Both the position numbers and the translations under genes were made by a program. Positions 7,120 to 14,017 of a stretch of 64,000 nucleotides of DNA are shown one piece after another. Under the pieces are notes generated by a model that worked only from the letters and a program-made list of their open reading frames with translations, made no database searches and was not told the DNA's origin. This DNA comes from a virus. The DNA is taken from positions 1 through 64,000 of the IMG/VR virus record IMGVR_UViG_3300008448_000056; one strand, written 5' to 3'. How positions within the stretch are numbered: position 1 is the first letter of the stretch; each line of letters starts with the position of its first letter.

Positions 7120-7373
7120 TAGAAATAATCTTCACAGAGAATTGGTGTCATATCGCCAAGATGAGCCCCGGCAATGTTAAATTCATAAAACTCTACAGCA
7201 TCTTCTTCACTCATATCATTCATCAAATTCTTAATTATTGAATTTACAGAATATATAAGTCTCATTGATTTCAAATCAACACCAATTACCGCATTATCGT
7301 GACCATCAATTTTCAAAAACGTGTCATCGTCAAAAGCGTTTAAAATAGTTTCAAGCATTTTTTCTTTTTTCAT
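7119..7373 (-). CDS. Conserved phage protein of unknown function
   Basis: 84 residues from the ATG encoding MKKEKML. It carries FLKIDGHDNAVIGVDLKSMR, LIYSVNSIIKNLMNDMSEED and FNIAGAHLGDMTPI, a pattern common to a widespread small phage protein whose role I do not know. The start lies inside the 3' end of the methyltransferase gene (23-nt overlap). Confidence 0.7.
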   Translation of the reverse strand: MKKEKMLETILNAFDDDTFLKIDGHDNAVIGVDLKSMRLIYSVNSIIKNLMNDMSEEDAVEFYEFNIAGAHLGDMTPILCEDYF

Positions 7374-7908
7374 AAATCCAACAGTTTTCTTTGTTTTTAA
7401 TATTTGATTCTCCAAAAATCTCGTTTACAGCTTGTCTAACTCCATCTGAACTTTCATAATCATGTCCAGCTATAACACCGTCATATTTTACTTTTACAAA
7501 CCAAGAATTTATGTCAGTCTTTACACTTACATAATCATGAGCAGCATCAATAAAAACAAAATCTAAAGATTCATCTTTATAATATTTAGAAACTACCTTA
7601 GATTCTCCCTTTACCGGATTAACTATATGCCTAACTGGTTTTATATTAGCCAATAATTGACCGTATATATTTTCATACTTATCCTCAGTTATATCTGATT
7701 GTGTTTTTGAATACTCAAATATATCTACACAATCAATTTTTATATTTTTATTAGAATTCAGTATTTCTACTGCCATATAACAAACACTTCTACCTTTCCA
7801 GCATCCAACTTCTACAAAATGTGCATTATCAAATCTCTCAACTATAGACTTATAAAAGTCTTTATATGTAAACCAATCTTCTCCTATGTTTTGATAATAA
7901 TGTTCCAT
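7351..7908 (-). CDS. Class I SAM-dependent methyltransferase (Methyltransf_24-like)
   Basis: 185 residues. VEVGCWKGRSVCYMA is motif I for SAM binding, IDCVDIFE carries the ribose-binding acid, and FVFIDAAHDYVSVKTDI followed by GVIAGHDY matches the small-molecule/glycan methyltransferases related to class 24. No DNA-methyltransferase DPPY motif is present. The substrate is unknown; glycan modification with the late glycosyltransferases is possible, but this gene lies in the early operon. It begins 1 nt after the primase-helicase gene ends. Confidence 0.8.
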   Translation of the reverse strand: MEHYYQNIGEDWFTYKDFYKSIVERFDNAHFVEVGCWKGRSVCYMAVEILNSNKNIKIDCVDIFEYSKTQSDITEDKYENIYGQLLANIKPVRHIVNPVKGESKVVSKYYKDESLDFVFIDAAHDYVSVKTDINSWFVKVKYDGVIAGHDYESSDGVRQAVNEIFGESNIKNKENCWIYEKRKNA

Positions 7909-7909
7909 T

Positions 7910-9757
7910 TTAAAAATTTATATCAGTATTAGGTATTTCTTTCCATATCTCCTGCATAGTATAATTTGTATCCTGTTTTAGCTTTTTCAATTTAGCATAA
8001 TCAGGGTCACAAGGCATATCTCCAGATGCCTCAACATACCTCTTTTTTGCCCAATTCAAAACTAATGGGAAATTGCCAAGTTTACCCCCAGTTCTTTTTC
8101 TTTTAAGCTTTTGTATGTATACATCAACGTCTGGACTATTTTTATCTTCATGAAACTTGGGTCTGTAATAAGATATGATTTGGTCTGATTTATTGGCCCA
8201 CATACTGCCCCCATGCAAATCGTAACTATCAGGAACGGGAAGTGAGCGGTCTTGGTTATACGTAGGATTTTTGGGGTGTGCAATAATACAATATACTATG
8301 TTATTTAACAAAGCAAATCGTTTGATATCTTTTAAAACCCAGCTCAAATATTGGTCATCGCGCTCATAAGCTTTTTGGGTTTTATCTAATTGATTGAATG
8401 GGTCAATCATAACACCATCAATACCCTTTTTCAGAATTAAATACCTAAACTTCTCATGTATAGATGCAATATCATGCTCATTCTCAGGATATACGTAGTA
8501 TATGTGCTCAGATATGAACTTGCAGGCTTCTGTATATTCTTCTACTGTCATCTTATCTAGCCACTTCCCAGCATACATCTCAACCAAGTCATCATAAAAG
8601 TCATTTGGAGGGTAGTTTTCAGGGGAAAATATGGCCCACTTCCACCCGTCCCAAATTGATTTGGTTAACATAAGCTGAAGCATAAAGAATGATTTGCCAT
8701 GATTACCATACCCTGTACATAAAGTAATATCACCCTTCTTCCATCTAAAATATTCATCCATTGAATCAAATCTGGTTGTAGGAGCCAATTGAACACCTTC
8801 CTTAAATGCTTCAAGCATATCAGGGAAAATCTGCTCTAAGTAATAAACACCATCTACTGGGATAGATGAAGAATTAAGTAATAAATTTATTACCTGTTCT
8901 TTTCCAAACTTCAACAATACTTCATTTAAGTCCTTACATCCTTCTGGGTATTCAACTACTCGGCATTTCTCAACACCAAGTCTTCTAACTAATTCATCTT
9001 TTAACTTTCTTCCCGCCTCATCACCATCTGCTGCAATAATAAATTCATCGATAGAAGAAAGCCATTCACTGCAATTATCAAGATACTCTAATTGTTGATT
9101 CCCTTTACTAGCTCCATTGGGAACTGATAGTATTGCCCAACGGCCAAGTTCGTGTTCTACCACTTCCCCATCATCATCGGCGACTGGTTCGTATTCTTTT
9201 GAAAATCCACATTCATATGCAGCAAGCATATCCCATTCACCTTCGGTTATGATTGCACAATGTCTGCCATTTAAAGTTTGCATACCGAAAAATATCAATT
9301 CAGCATCTTTGACTAGACGAAAGTTTTTTGCACCATCACGATACTTTGCATTTACAATTTCACCATCACGTATGTATGGGAACACAATGCATCTTTCTTT
9401 TTTCTGGGTTGCTGGCATCCATTCTTCACGACCATGTATAAAAAATTTTTTTAATGTTTCATGTGAAATACCTCGGCTTGTTGCGTAGGCAATAATTCGG
9501 TCGTTAAGTTCGATGCTTGACAGCATCGATTTATCGGGTCTCAAATATTTTTTGGCAGACTCTTTTCTTTCAAAAGTTTTGACGTTACCTTTCCAACCAC
9601 AATGATGGCAATTGTAAGTTCCCTCAGTCACATTAACGGATAAACAAGGGTCTTTTTTATTTCGGCGAGAATCTGAGCACTTTGGACAAACTGTTTTTTC
9701 TTGGCCACTACGGCGACGAATCTTAATCCCAAGTTTTGAGAGCTGGTTGTAGTACAT
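7910..9757 (-). CDS. T7 gp4/Twinkle-like primase-helicase
   Basis: 615 residues. A zinc finger (Cys24, Cys27, Cys50, Cys53 with HH between) begins the primase half. The Toprim domain shows ITEGEWD (about 169) and FIIAADGDEAG (about 244). The helicase half shows GYGNHGKS as Walker A (about 350), with MIDPFNQLD and IIAHPKN as later motifs of the DnaB/Twinkle ring helicase. It would unwind DNA and lay primers at the fork. The zinc finger normally sets the priming trinucleotide, which is relevant to the GGGAA enrichment. No DNA polymerase is visible in the window. Confidence 0.92.
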   Translation of the reverse strand: MYYNQLSKLGIKIRRRSGQEKTVCPKCSDSRRNKKDPCLSVNVTEGTYNCHHCGWKGNVKTFERKESAKKYLRPDKSMLSSIELNDRIIAYATSRGISHETLKKFFIHGREEWMPATQKKERCIVFPYIRDGEIVNAKYRDGAKNFRLVKDAELIFFGMQTLNGRHCAIITEGEWDMLAAYECGFSKEYEPVADDDGEVVEHELGRWAILSVPNGASKGNQQLEYLDNCSEWLSSIDEFIIAADGDEAGRKLKDELVRRLGVEKCRVVEYPEGCKDLNEVLLKFGKEQVINLLLNSSSIPVDGVYYLEQIFPDMLEAFKEGVQLAPTTRFDSMDEYFRWKKGDITLCTGYGNHGKSFFMLQLMLTKSIWDGWKWAIFSPENYPPNDFYDDLVEMYAGKWLDKMTVEEYTEACKFISEHIYYVYPENEHDIASIHEKFRYLILKKGIDGVMIDPFNQLDKTQKAYERDDQYLSWVLKDIKRFALLNNIVYCIIAHPKNPTYNQDRSLPVPDSYDLHGGSMWANKSDQIISYYRPKFHEDKNSPDVDVYIQKLKRKRTGGKLGNFPLVLNWAKKRYVEASGDMPCDPDYAKLKKLKQDTNYTMQEIWKEIPNTDINF

Positions 9758-9828
9758 TACAAATATTTATTTGGCTAACGATTTTAAGGCGATTCTAGCC
9801 CCTCAAATTTTTGAGCGGGGTCTTGGTA

Positions 9829-10575
9829 TTACTTTTCATTTTGAGGCGAAATTTGGGCCGTTTCCGTGCGTCTGGTGCGATTGTGGTGCTCGGATTCAAC
9901 CTCAGAAAGCGGTCTGGCCACCAAAAAGTCTTTTTTGAAGTGCCAGCTGTTCATCTGCCCGGAAGTCAGGAGTTTGATTTCGCGTTCGTCAAGCGGCTGG
10001 CAGGTTTCATCCTCGAAAACTACAACCCCAAATTTTGGCAAAAAATAGTGTCCAAAATCTTTGGGTATGGGAAACCGTGGTTTGAGCTCCCGAAAAATCT
10101 CAACCTTTTCTTTTTCTTTTTTATTTATTTTTTCTTTTTCTTTTGGAGAATCCTTAGTTAGTACATTTCCTTTACTTTCCTTTACTTTCCTTTCCTTTAT
10201 AGCATTGCGGTCGCTCTCCGGTCGCAATGCGTTCGCATTCGACCACCTGTAAGACGCTGATTCCCTTGCTTTTACAGATTTGAAATTTCTCTCATCTAAT
10301 CGTCTTTTTACTGATTCCGAACCGAAAAAATTTCCCGAAATTTGGAACAAATCAAAATCCTGCACTACGCTCGCAACAATGTCGCATTGCGTTCGCAAAT
10401 CAAACGCAATGCCTTCGTAATCCGTTCGCAATGCGTTCGCATTATTGTATAAATCTTCGACAATTGACCAGTAAATTCCGTACCCAATCATGCCGTGTCG
10501 ACGTATCAAAATCTTGATTTTTTCGTCGTTTCTGGCGTTATAATCGTGGCTAAAATAGAAGGTTTGTTTTGCCAT
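9829..10575 (-). CDS. DUF4373-type replication-initiator-like protein
   Basis: 248 residues from the ATG encoding MAKQTF; a longer reading from 10623 is less likely. The N-terminus (FYFSHDYNARNDEKIKILIR then GMIGYGIYWSIVEDLYNN) is the Lin1244/DUF4373 domain, a winged-helix-like domain in phage replication proteins. A Lys/Glu-rich low-complexity linker follows and then a C-terminal part of unknown fold. It lies just upstream of the primase-helicase. NANALR occurs twice because the DNA iterons at 10202-10443 lie inside the gene. Role as origin binder is inference from domain, neighbours and iterons. Confidence 0.75.
   Translation of the reverse strand: MAKQTFYFSHDYNARNDEKIKILIRRHGMIGYGIYWSIVEDLYNNANALRTDYEGIAFDLRTQCDIVASVVQDFDLFQISGNFFGSESVKRRLDERNFKSVKARESASYRWSNANALRPESDRNAIKERKVKESKGNVLTKDSPKEKEKINKKEKEKVEIFRELKPRFPIPKDFGHYFLPKFGVVVFEDETCQPLDEREIKLLTSGQMNSWHFKKDFLVARPLSEVESEHHNRTRRTETAQISPQNEK
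10095..10200. other. AT-rich pyrimidine tract and short tandem repeats beside the iterons
   Basis: 10095-10145 is almost pure T/C with A on the plus strand. 10168-10198 contains tandem CTTTACTTTC / CTTTCCTTTA units. It codes for the Lys/Glu-rich linker of the initiator-like gene. Its position directly next to five iterons matches the DNA-unwinding element of lambda-type origins. Confidence 0.45.
10202..10443. repeat. Five iterons with 22-bp phasing inside the initiator-like gene; candidate origin
   Basis: Units beginning GCAWTGC start at 10202, 10224, 10384, 10406 and 10428. Spacing within each group is exactly 22 bp (two helical turns). The 16-mer GCAATGCGTTCGCATT is exact at 10224 and 10428; the others are GCATTGCGGTCGCT, GCATTGCGTTCGCA and GCAATGCCTTCGTA. 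Twenty-two is not a multiple of 3, so adjacent copies fall in different reading frames and the repetition is a property of the DNA, not the protein. Confidence 0.75.
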
Positions 10576-10584
10576 AAAAAAAGG

Positions 10585-10655
10585 TGGCTTGCCTGCACTT
10601 TTGCTAAAGATATAATACACCAAAAATGGGGTAAAAATCTAGCGCAGGACAAGCC
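10585..10655 (-). promoter_or_regulatory. Long-range inverted repeat in the leader of the initiator-like gene
   Basis: GGCTTGCCTGC (10585-10595) pairs with GCAGGACAAGCC (10644-10655), 11 bp with one bulged A and about 48 nt between. On the minus transcript it would fold just before the start codon at 10575 and could limit translation. The 10624-10746 gap contains no other recognised element. Confidence 0.4.
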
Positions 10656-10746
10656 GTATTTTTAAATAAATTAAATGAAAAAGTGGGCATATTATATGTC
10701 TTTAGCAGCATCAAAATTAATGGCGTGAGCAATACCAAAAAAATTT

Positions 10747-10956
10747 TTATTCACCCCCTTTATTTGCAAAATTTGGGAGCTCATTTAGTATCTTTTCCCA
10801 CTTATTAATTCGGTCTGTAGAAGCGAACCCTTGGAAGTTTTCATCAAGTTCTTTAATAACCCATTTGCTTGCAAGTATTGAAGCTCTACGGGCTAATTCT
10901 ACATCACCTAGTTCGATTACCATTTCCATAAAAATCCAAGCTGTTGTAGTTTCCAT
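10747..10956 (-). CDS. Hypothetical early protein
   Basis: 69 residues, mostly helical (METTTAWIFMEMVIELGDVE, RRASILASKWVIKELDE). No recognised motif. Separated by 17 nt from the secreted-protein gene upstream, so probably on the transcript starting near 11896. Confidence 0.5.
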   Translation of the reverse strand: METTTAWIFMEMVIELGDVELARRASILASKWVIKELDENFQGFASTDRINKWEKILNELPNFANKGGE

Positions 10957-10973
10957 TATTGTTTGTTTTTTAA

Positions 10974-11384
10974 TTACCAGTTTTTAGTTATACCTAATTT
11001 AAATCCAAACCTCATATTCGTATTTTTTTCAATCATACACCCAATGGTTGCCATACCATCTAGATAATAAATAGTCATTTCATAATCTTCTTTATTCTTG
11101 TCTACTAGTTTATATACTACAGTTACAACTCCAGTATCCTTAGTTGGACAGTTTGTTTTATACAAAATAGGGAATTCGGTATCATTAATGTATAAGGAAT
11201 TGTTGTATTCGTAAAAAAATATTTTTTCTGAAATAGTATTAACTAATTTTAAATTTTCAAACACATTTATTGTTTCAAAATAAGCTACATTCTTTTTAGG
11301 AGTTTGAATAGCAGATAAAAACTGCGCATCTAAGTTTAGATGAATAATGATGATTGCGCAAATTGATAAGATTACTTTTTTCAT
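10974..11384 (-). CDS. Exported protein with signal peptide, unknown
   Basis: 136 residues. MKKVILSICAIIIIHLNLDA then Q is a typical Bacteroidota signal peptide (Lys-Lys, hydrophobic core, A-Q cleavage). The mature part is beta-rich, with two Cys (CPTK, IGCMI) that might form a disulphide. A secreted product in an early operon suggests action in the periplasm or outer envelope, perhaps altering the surface against superinfection; that role is speculation. Confidence 0.6.
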   Translation of the reverse strand: MKKVILSICAIIIIHLNLDAQFLSAIQTPKKNVAYFETINVFENLKLVNTISEKIFFYEYNNSLYINDTEFPILYKTNCPTKDTGVVTVVYKLVDKNKEDYEMTIYYLDGMATIGCMIEKNTNMRFGFKLGITKNW

Positions 11385-11398
11385 TGTTTTATTTTTGG

Positions 11399-11896
11399 TT
11401 ATTGAAAATTTTTAAATGGGTCGTTATATTCTAGTATCTTTTGAAAAAAATCTGGTATTCGTGATGTTTCTTTAATATCTGGTGATATCATAACAAACCT
11501 GTCCGTAGCCTCTTTAAATATTGGCATTTTTCTAGCAGCCTCCCAATTATTATCGTATGTGCCGTGGCAATTACACCACTTCCCTAGAATCATATAATTA
11601 AGAGGATGTGTAGCCACTGAGGGAAATATTGACTTGGGGATGACGTGAGCTATACAGGCGTGCCAATCCTGTTTATTATAATGTGCAAGCGATTCCCCGC
11701 AATTCCAACATTGCTTGTCTTCCCGGGCCATAATACCATCATACCATTTCTGTAGTTCAGAGGGAAGTCCTGCCTCTTTGAATTCTAGCTCTTGGGCAAT
11801 CTTCTTCGCTGACTTCTTAGGGATACGGTACACCTTTTTCTGCTTTTCTGGCTTACCGTTCAGTTTTTGATTAAAGCGTTGTTCTAGGTAACTCAT
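11399..11896 (-). CDS. HNH-like zinc nuclease, first gene of leftward operon
   Basis: 165 residues. CWNCGESLAHY gives one Cys pair, HACIAHVIPKS resembles the catalytic His region, and PLNYMILGKWCNCHGTYDNN supplies more ligands and the Asn. The layout (CxxC, then AHxxPKS, then HPLNYxxL, then CHxxYD) is that of a diverged HNH protein, compare NinG-type recombination factors. The first 45 residues are basic. A promoter element ends 5 nt before its ATG. Confidence 0.55.
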   Translation of the reverse strand: MSYLEQRFNQKLNGKPEKQKKVYRIPKKSAKKIAQELEFKEAGLPSELQKWYDGIMAREDKQCWNCGESLAHYNKQDWHACIAHVIPKSIFPSVATHPLNYMILGKWCNCHGTYDNNWEAARKMPIFKEATDRFVMISPDIKETSRIPDFFQKILEYNDPFKNFQ

Positions 11897-11900
11897 GATG

Positions 11901-11932
11901 CAAACATAAAGTATCTAAACAATCAAACCAAA
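11901..11932 (-). promoter_or_regulatory. Promoter of the leftward early operon, probably leaderless
   Basis: On the minus strand TTTG (11929-11932), 20 nt, then TATGTTTG (11901-11908). The ATG at 11896 lies only 5 nt beyond, where transcription itself should start, so the first message would begin at or next to its start codon. Confidence 0.7.
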
Positions 11933-11977
11933 ATTTATTTGTTAAAAAAATTATTTTTTTTGTGATTCGTTTGCGCA

Positions 11978-11985
11978 TATATTTG
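11978..11985 (+). promoter_or_regulatory. -7 element of a rightward promoter
   Basis: TATATTTG matches TAnnTTTG. The best upstream TTTG (11959-11962) is at 15 nt, shorter than usual. It is divergent from the leftward promoter and drives the HTH gene at 12076 with a leader of about 80 nt. Confidence 0.5.
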
Positions 11986-12024
11986 CAATTCATAGCAATC
12001 AAAACCGTTGTTTGGCAAGATTTC

Positions 12025-12049
12025 CCGCCTGTATTTCAATACTGGGCGG
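12025..12049 (+). promoter_or_regulatory. 5' leader hairpin before the HTH gene
   Basis: CCGCC-T-GTATT pairs with AATAC-TG-GGCGG around TC. It falls in the leader between the promoter at 11978 and the ATG at 12076. It is followed by TTTG and an A-rich tract rather than a T-tract, so control of message stability or translation is more likely than termination. Confidence 0.45.
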
Positions 12050-12075
12050 CATTTGTTAAAAAAAACTAAAAAATT

Positions 12076-12300
12076 ATGAGCATCGAAGCAACAATGACAA
12101 TTGACGTAACTCCTACAGAAGAGGAAAAAGTTTGGGTAAAAGCATTAGCGTCTGGCGAAAAAGCTGGAGCAATCGCAGAGAAGCTTGGGATGAACCGCAA
12201 TACGTTCGCATACCATTTGCGTTTTTTGCGTGCTAAATTTCAATGCAAAAACACAAACCAGCTTATTTCATATTTTTTACGAAATAATCTGATTGACTAA
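12076..12300 (+). CDS. Small LuxR/GerE-type helix-turn-helix regulator
   Basis: 74 residues. PTEEEKVWVKALASGEKAGA followed by IAEKLGMNRNTFAYHLRFLR has the GerE/sigma-region-4 pattern, with no receiver or ligand domain. It would bind DNA through MNRNTFAYH. It lies between the leftward early operon and the rightward late genes, so a switch role is plausible but not shown. Its stop precedes the next open frame directly. Confidence 0.7.
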   Translation: MSIEATMTIDVTPTEEEKVWVKALASGEKAGAIAEKLGMNRNTFAYHLRFLRAKFQCKNTNQLISYFLRNNLID

Positions 12301-12338
12301 TGTGTAAATTCCCATTTAAAATAAAAATTGAAATTACA

Positions 12339-12551
12339 ATGAAAATTCGTTTAGAAAAACTGCAAAAAGAGCTATCTCGTGGAACTGCAAAAGAACAATT
12401 TGTTGCTCTTAAAGAATTGAAGGATTTTGTTCTAAAGTCCTTAGAGCAAGAGCAGGCTGGTCTTCAGGGAAGTGTTTCTGGAATTCAAGATTTGATTAAT
12501 GAGATTAATGGCAACATTTACGGTAATGTGCCATCTGGTGGTGAAAATTAA
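12339..12551 (+). CDS. Small coiled-coil protein
   Basis: 70 residues from ATG 12339 (MKIRLEKL); reading from 12300 adds an unlikely basic extension. LEKLQKELSRGTAKEQFVAL and LKDFVLKSLEQEQAGL have heptad spacing. The C-terminus ends SGGEN. No function recognised. It converges with the 12548 gene, their ends overlapping by 4 nt. Confidence 0.5.
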   Translation: MKIRLEKLQKELSRGTAKEQFVALKELKDFVLKSLEQEQAGLQGSVSGIQDLINEINGNIYGNVPSGGEN

Positions 12552-12790
12552 TTATTACTACCAGAAATCAGTGTGTAAGCTGTTTCTGCTGCATAGTATA
12601 TCGGGAATGGTGGTTGAGTTGTAACTATTTGTATTGCCGAATTGCAGGTTACTCCTTGGAATGTTTGTGTAGGGTTTAATGGTCTTATAATAACATTTCC
12701 CGGATTAAACCCCATTACAACTCCATAAGAGTCTGTAAAAGCTGGATTAGCTTGGTATGAATAGATTGAAGCAGTTATCAAATTTGCCAT
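12548..12790 (-). CDS. Stand-alone copy of a fibre N-terminal domain
   Basis: 80 residues. MANLITASIYSYQANPAFTD, then GVVMGFNPGNVIIRP, FQGVTCNSAIQIV and YYAAETAYTLIS align along their length with the N-terminus of the 14018-16966 fibre. It is probably a virion protein that occupies or shares the docking site used by that fibre. It is encoded alone on the opposite strand, with a terminator between it and the related 12850 gene. Confidence 0.65.
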   Translation of the reverse strand: MANLITASIYSYQANPAFTDSYGVVMGFNPGNVIIRPLNPTQTFQGVTCNSAIQIVTTQPPFPIYYAAETAYTLISGSNN

Positions 12791-12804
12791 TTAGCAAAAA
12801 TAAA

Positions 12805-12832
12805 AAATCCGAGGTCAACCCCCGGATTTTTC
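12805..12832. terminator. Bidirectional intrinsic terminator
   Basis: AAAAATCCG pairs with CGGATTTTT around a G/C-containing loop, giving T-tracts on both strands. It lies between the two minus-strand structural genes, so it ends the 12850-13116 transcript. Confidence 0.75.
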
Positions 12833-12849
12833 TAAAACCGATGAAAATG

Positions 12850-13116
12850 TTAAGCCAACGGAGCGTTAGCCAAAGCCAGAACTTGAGCAACGGTTTTGTC
12901 GGTAAAGAACTTGGTCGATACCTGATTCAAACCTTGAGGCAAAAGCTCAATTACGGAGTTACAGGTTACGTTAGCCTGACCACGCTGTTGTGTGGTTGGG
13001 TAAACGTGAACGCCAAGAGATGGTAACAGATTGTACTGTCCGCCAGCAGCAGCAATTTCGGTTTGTCCGCCGGGGCCATCAATTCCGTAAACATAAACAG
13101 CAATAAGTTGTGCCAT
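12850..13116 (-). CDS. Small virion-type protein, same domain family
   Basis: 88 residues (MAQLIAVYVYGIDGPGGQTE, then VTCNSVIELLPQG and FFTDKTVAQVLALANA). It shares the MAxLIxxxVY start, the VTCNS core and the final helix with 12548 and with the fibre N-terminus, but is more diverged. Codons are more GC-rich than in the neighbours, as in the capsid gene, suggesting high expression. A single-gene unit with its own terminator. An abundant decoration or tail protein is the best guess. Confidence 0.6.
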   Translation of the reverse strand: MAQLIAVYVYGIDGPGGQTEIAAAGGQYNLLPSLGVHVYPTTQQRGQANVTCNSVIELLPQGLNQVSTKFFTDKTVAQVLALANAPLA

Positions 13117-13145
13117 GTTTTAAAATTTGATTGTGAAGAAAACTC

Positions 13146-13163
13146 TTCGCAAACGCTTGCGAA
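13146..13163. promoter_or_regulatory. Palindrome between divergent genes, candidate operator
   Basis: TTCGCAA-ACGC-TTGCGAA lies between the 12850 gene (minus) and the 13180 gene (plus). The half-site TTCGCA is also found in the iterons at 10202-10443, so one protein could bind both; that link is speculative. Confidence 0.45.
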
Positions 13164-13179
13164 ATATCAATGTAAAATT

Positions 13180-13995
13180 ATGAATATCCCTTTAAAGTAC
13201 AAAACATCGTCTCCGGCTGGAGATTTAATTAGTTTTTTGGCTGGTATCAAAAAAATGTGGGAAGACACGGGACGAAAGGCTATTATATATCAGCGGGTAG
13301 GTATGCAGGGAATCGGGTATGATGGCAGTATACACCCTTTTCAAAATAGTGAAGGGGAACCTGTCTGTATGTCTGAGTATATGTTTGATATGCTAAAGCC
13401 ATTAATTGAAGAACAGGAGTATGTTGAATCTTTTCTAATTTGGAAAGGGGAAGATTTTGATGTTGATTTTGACTTGATAAGGCTTGAAAGATATACTAAT
13501 CAACCCAAGGGTTCATTGAATAGATGGTTTAATTATGTCTTCCCACAGATGGCTTCGGACTTATCTAAGCCTTGGCTAACACTTCCCGAAACCATAAATT
13601 TTGCTTTTCCTTGGCAGGATAAGATTTTAATAAACTTTACGCAACGATATAGAAATTATGTAATTACGTATCATTTTTTGAAGAAACATCAAAAAGACAT
13701 AATGTTTTTGGGTCTTGCAAAAGAAAAAGACATTTTTTGTAAAACTTGGGACTTAGAACTTGACCATTATCAACCTGATAATTTTTACCAATTAGCGCAA
13801 GCCATAAAAAATTGTAGATTCTTCTTGGGTAATCAAAGTTTTTGTTTTCAGTTGGCTGAAGCTTTAAAAACGCCAAGGATTTTAGAGACATTTACAATGA
13901 TGCCAAATGTAATACCAATAGGTGAAAAAGCTTACGATTTCTATCATCAAGGCGGGGTTGAATACTATTTTGAAAGACTTAACAAGGGCAAATAA
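13180..13995 (+). CDS. Glycosyltransferase-like protein (GT-B/GT9-like C-terminal half)
   Basis: 271 residues from ATG 13180. DKILINFTQRYRN begins a Rossmann half, and QLAQAIKNCRFFLGNQSFCF then QLAEALKTPRIL reproduces the donor-site region of GT9-like enzymes (A-x-x-I-x-N-x-x-x-x-x-G-N/D-x-S). The N-terminal part is short, so it may act on a small acceptor. First gene of the rightward late block, just before a fibre gene; three more glycosyltransferases follow at 18128-21062. Acceptor unknown. Confidence 0.65.
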   Translation: MNIPLKYKTSSPAGDLISFLAGIKKMWEDTGRKAIIYQRVGMQGIGYDGSIHPFQNSEGEPVCMSEYMFDMLKPLIEEQEYVESFLIWKGEDFDVDFDLIRLERYTNQPKGSLNRWFNYVFPQMASDLSKPWLTLPETINFAFPWQDKILINFTQRYRNYVITYHFLKKHQKDIMFLGLAKEKDIFCKTWDLELDHYQPDNFYQLAQAIKNCRFFLGNQSFCFQLAEALKTPRILETFTMMPNVIPIGEKAYDFYHQGGVEYYFERLNKGK

Positions 13996-14005
13996 AAAAT
14001 ATTTG

Positions 14006-14013
14006 TAACTTTG
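14006..14013 (+). promoter_or_regulatory. -7 element 4 nt before the fibre start codon
   Basis: TAACTTTG matches TAnnTTTG and ends 4 nt before ATG 14018, so a transcript from it would be leaderless. No clear TTTG is found at the expected upstream distance, so activity is uncertain. Confidence 0.4.
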
Positions 14014-14017
14014 GTTT

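Noticed and set aside
9811-10252. Plus-strand open frames opposite the initiator-like gene
   Set aside because: They mirror the Lys/Glu-rich linker as Phe/Ser runs and have no start signals. The minus-strand DUF4373 gene explains the region.
10202-10443. CRISPR-like array
   Set aside because: Short units with 22-bp period and no variable spacers of constant length, located inside a coding gene. Iterons fit better.
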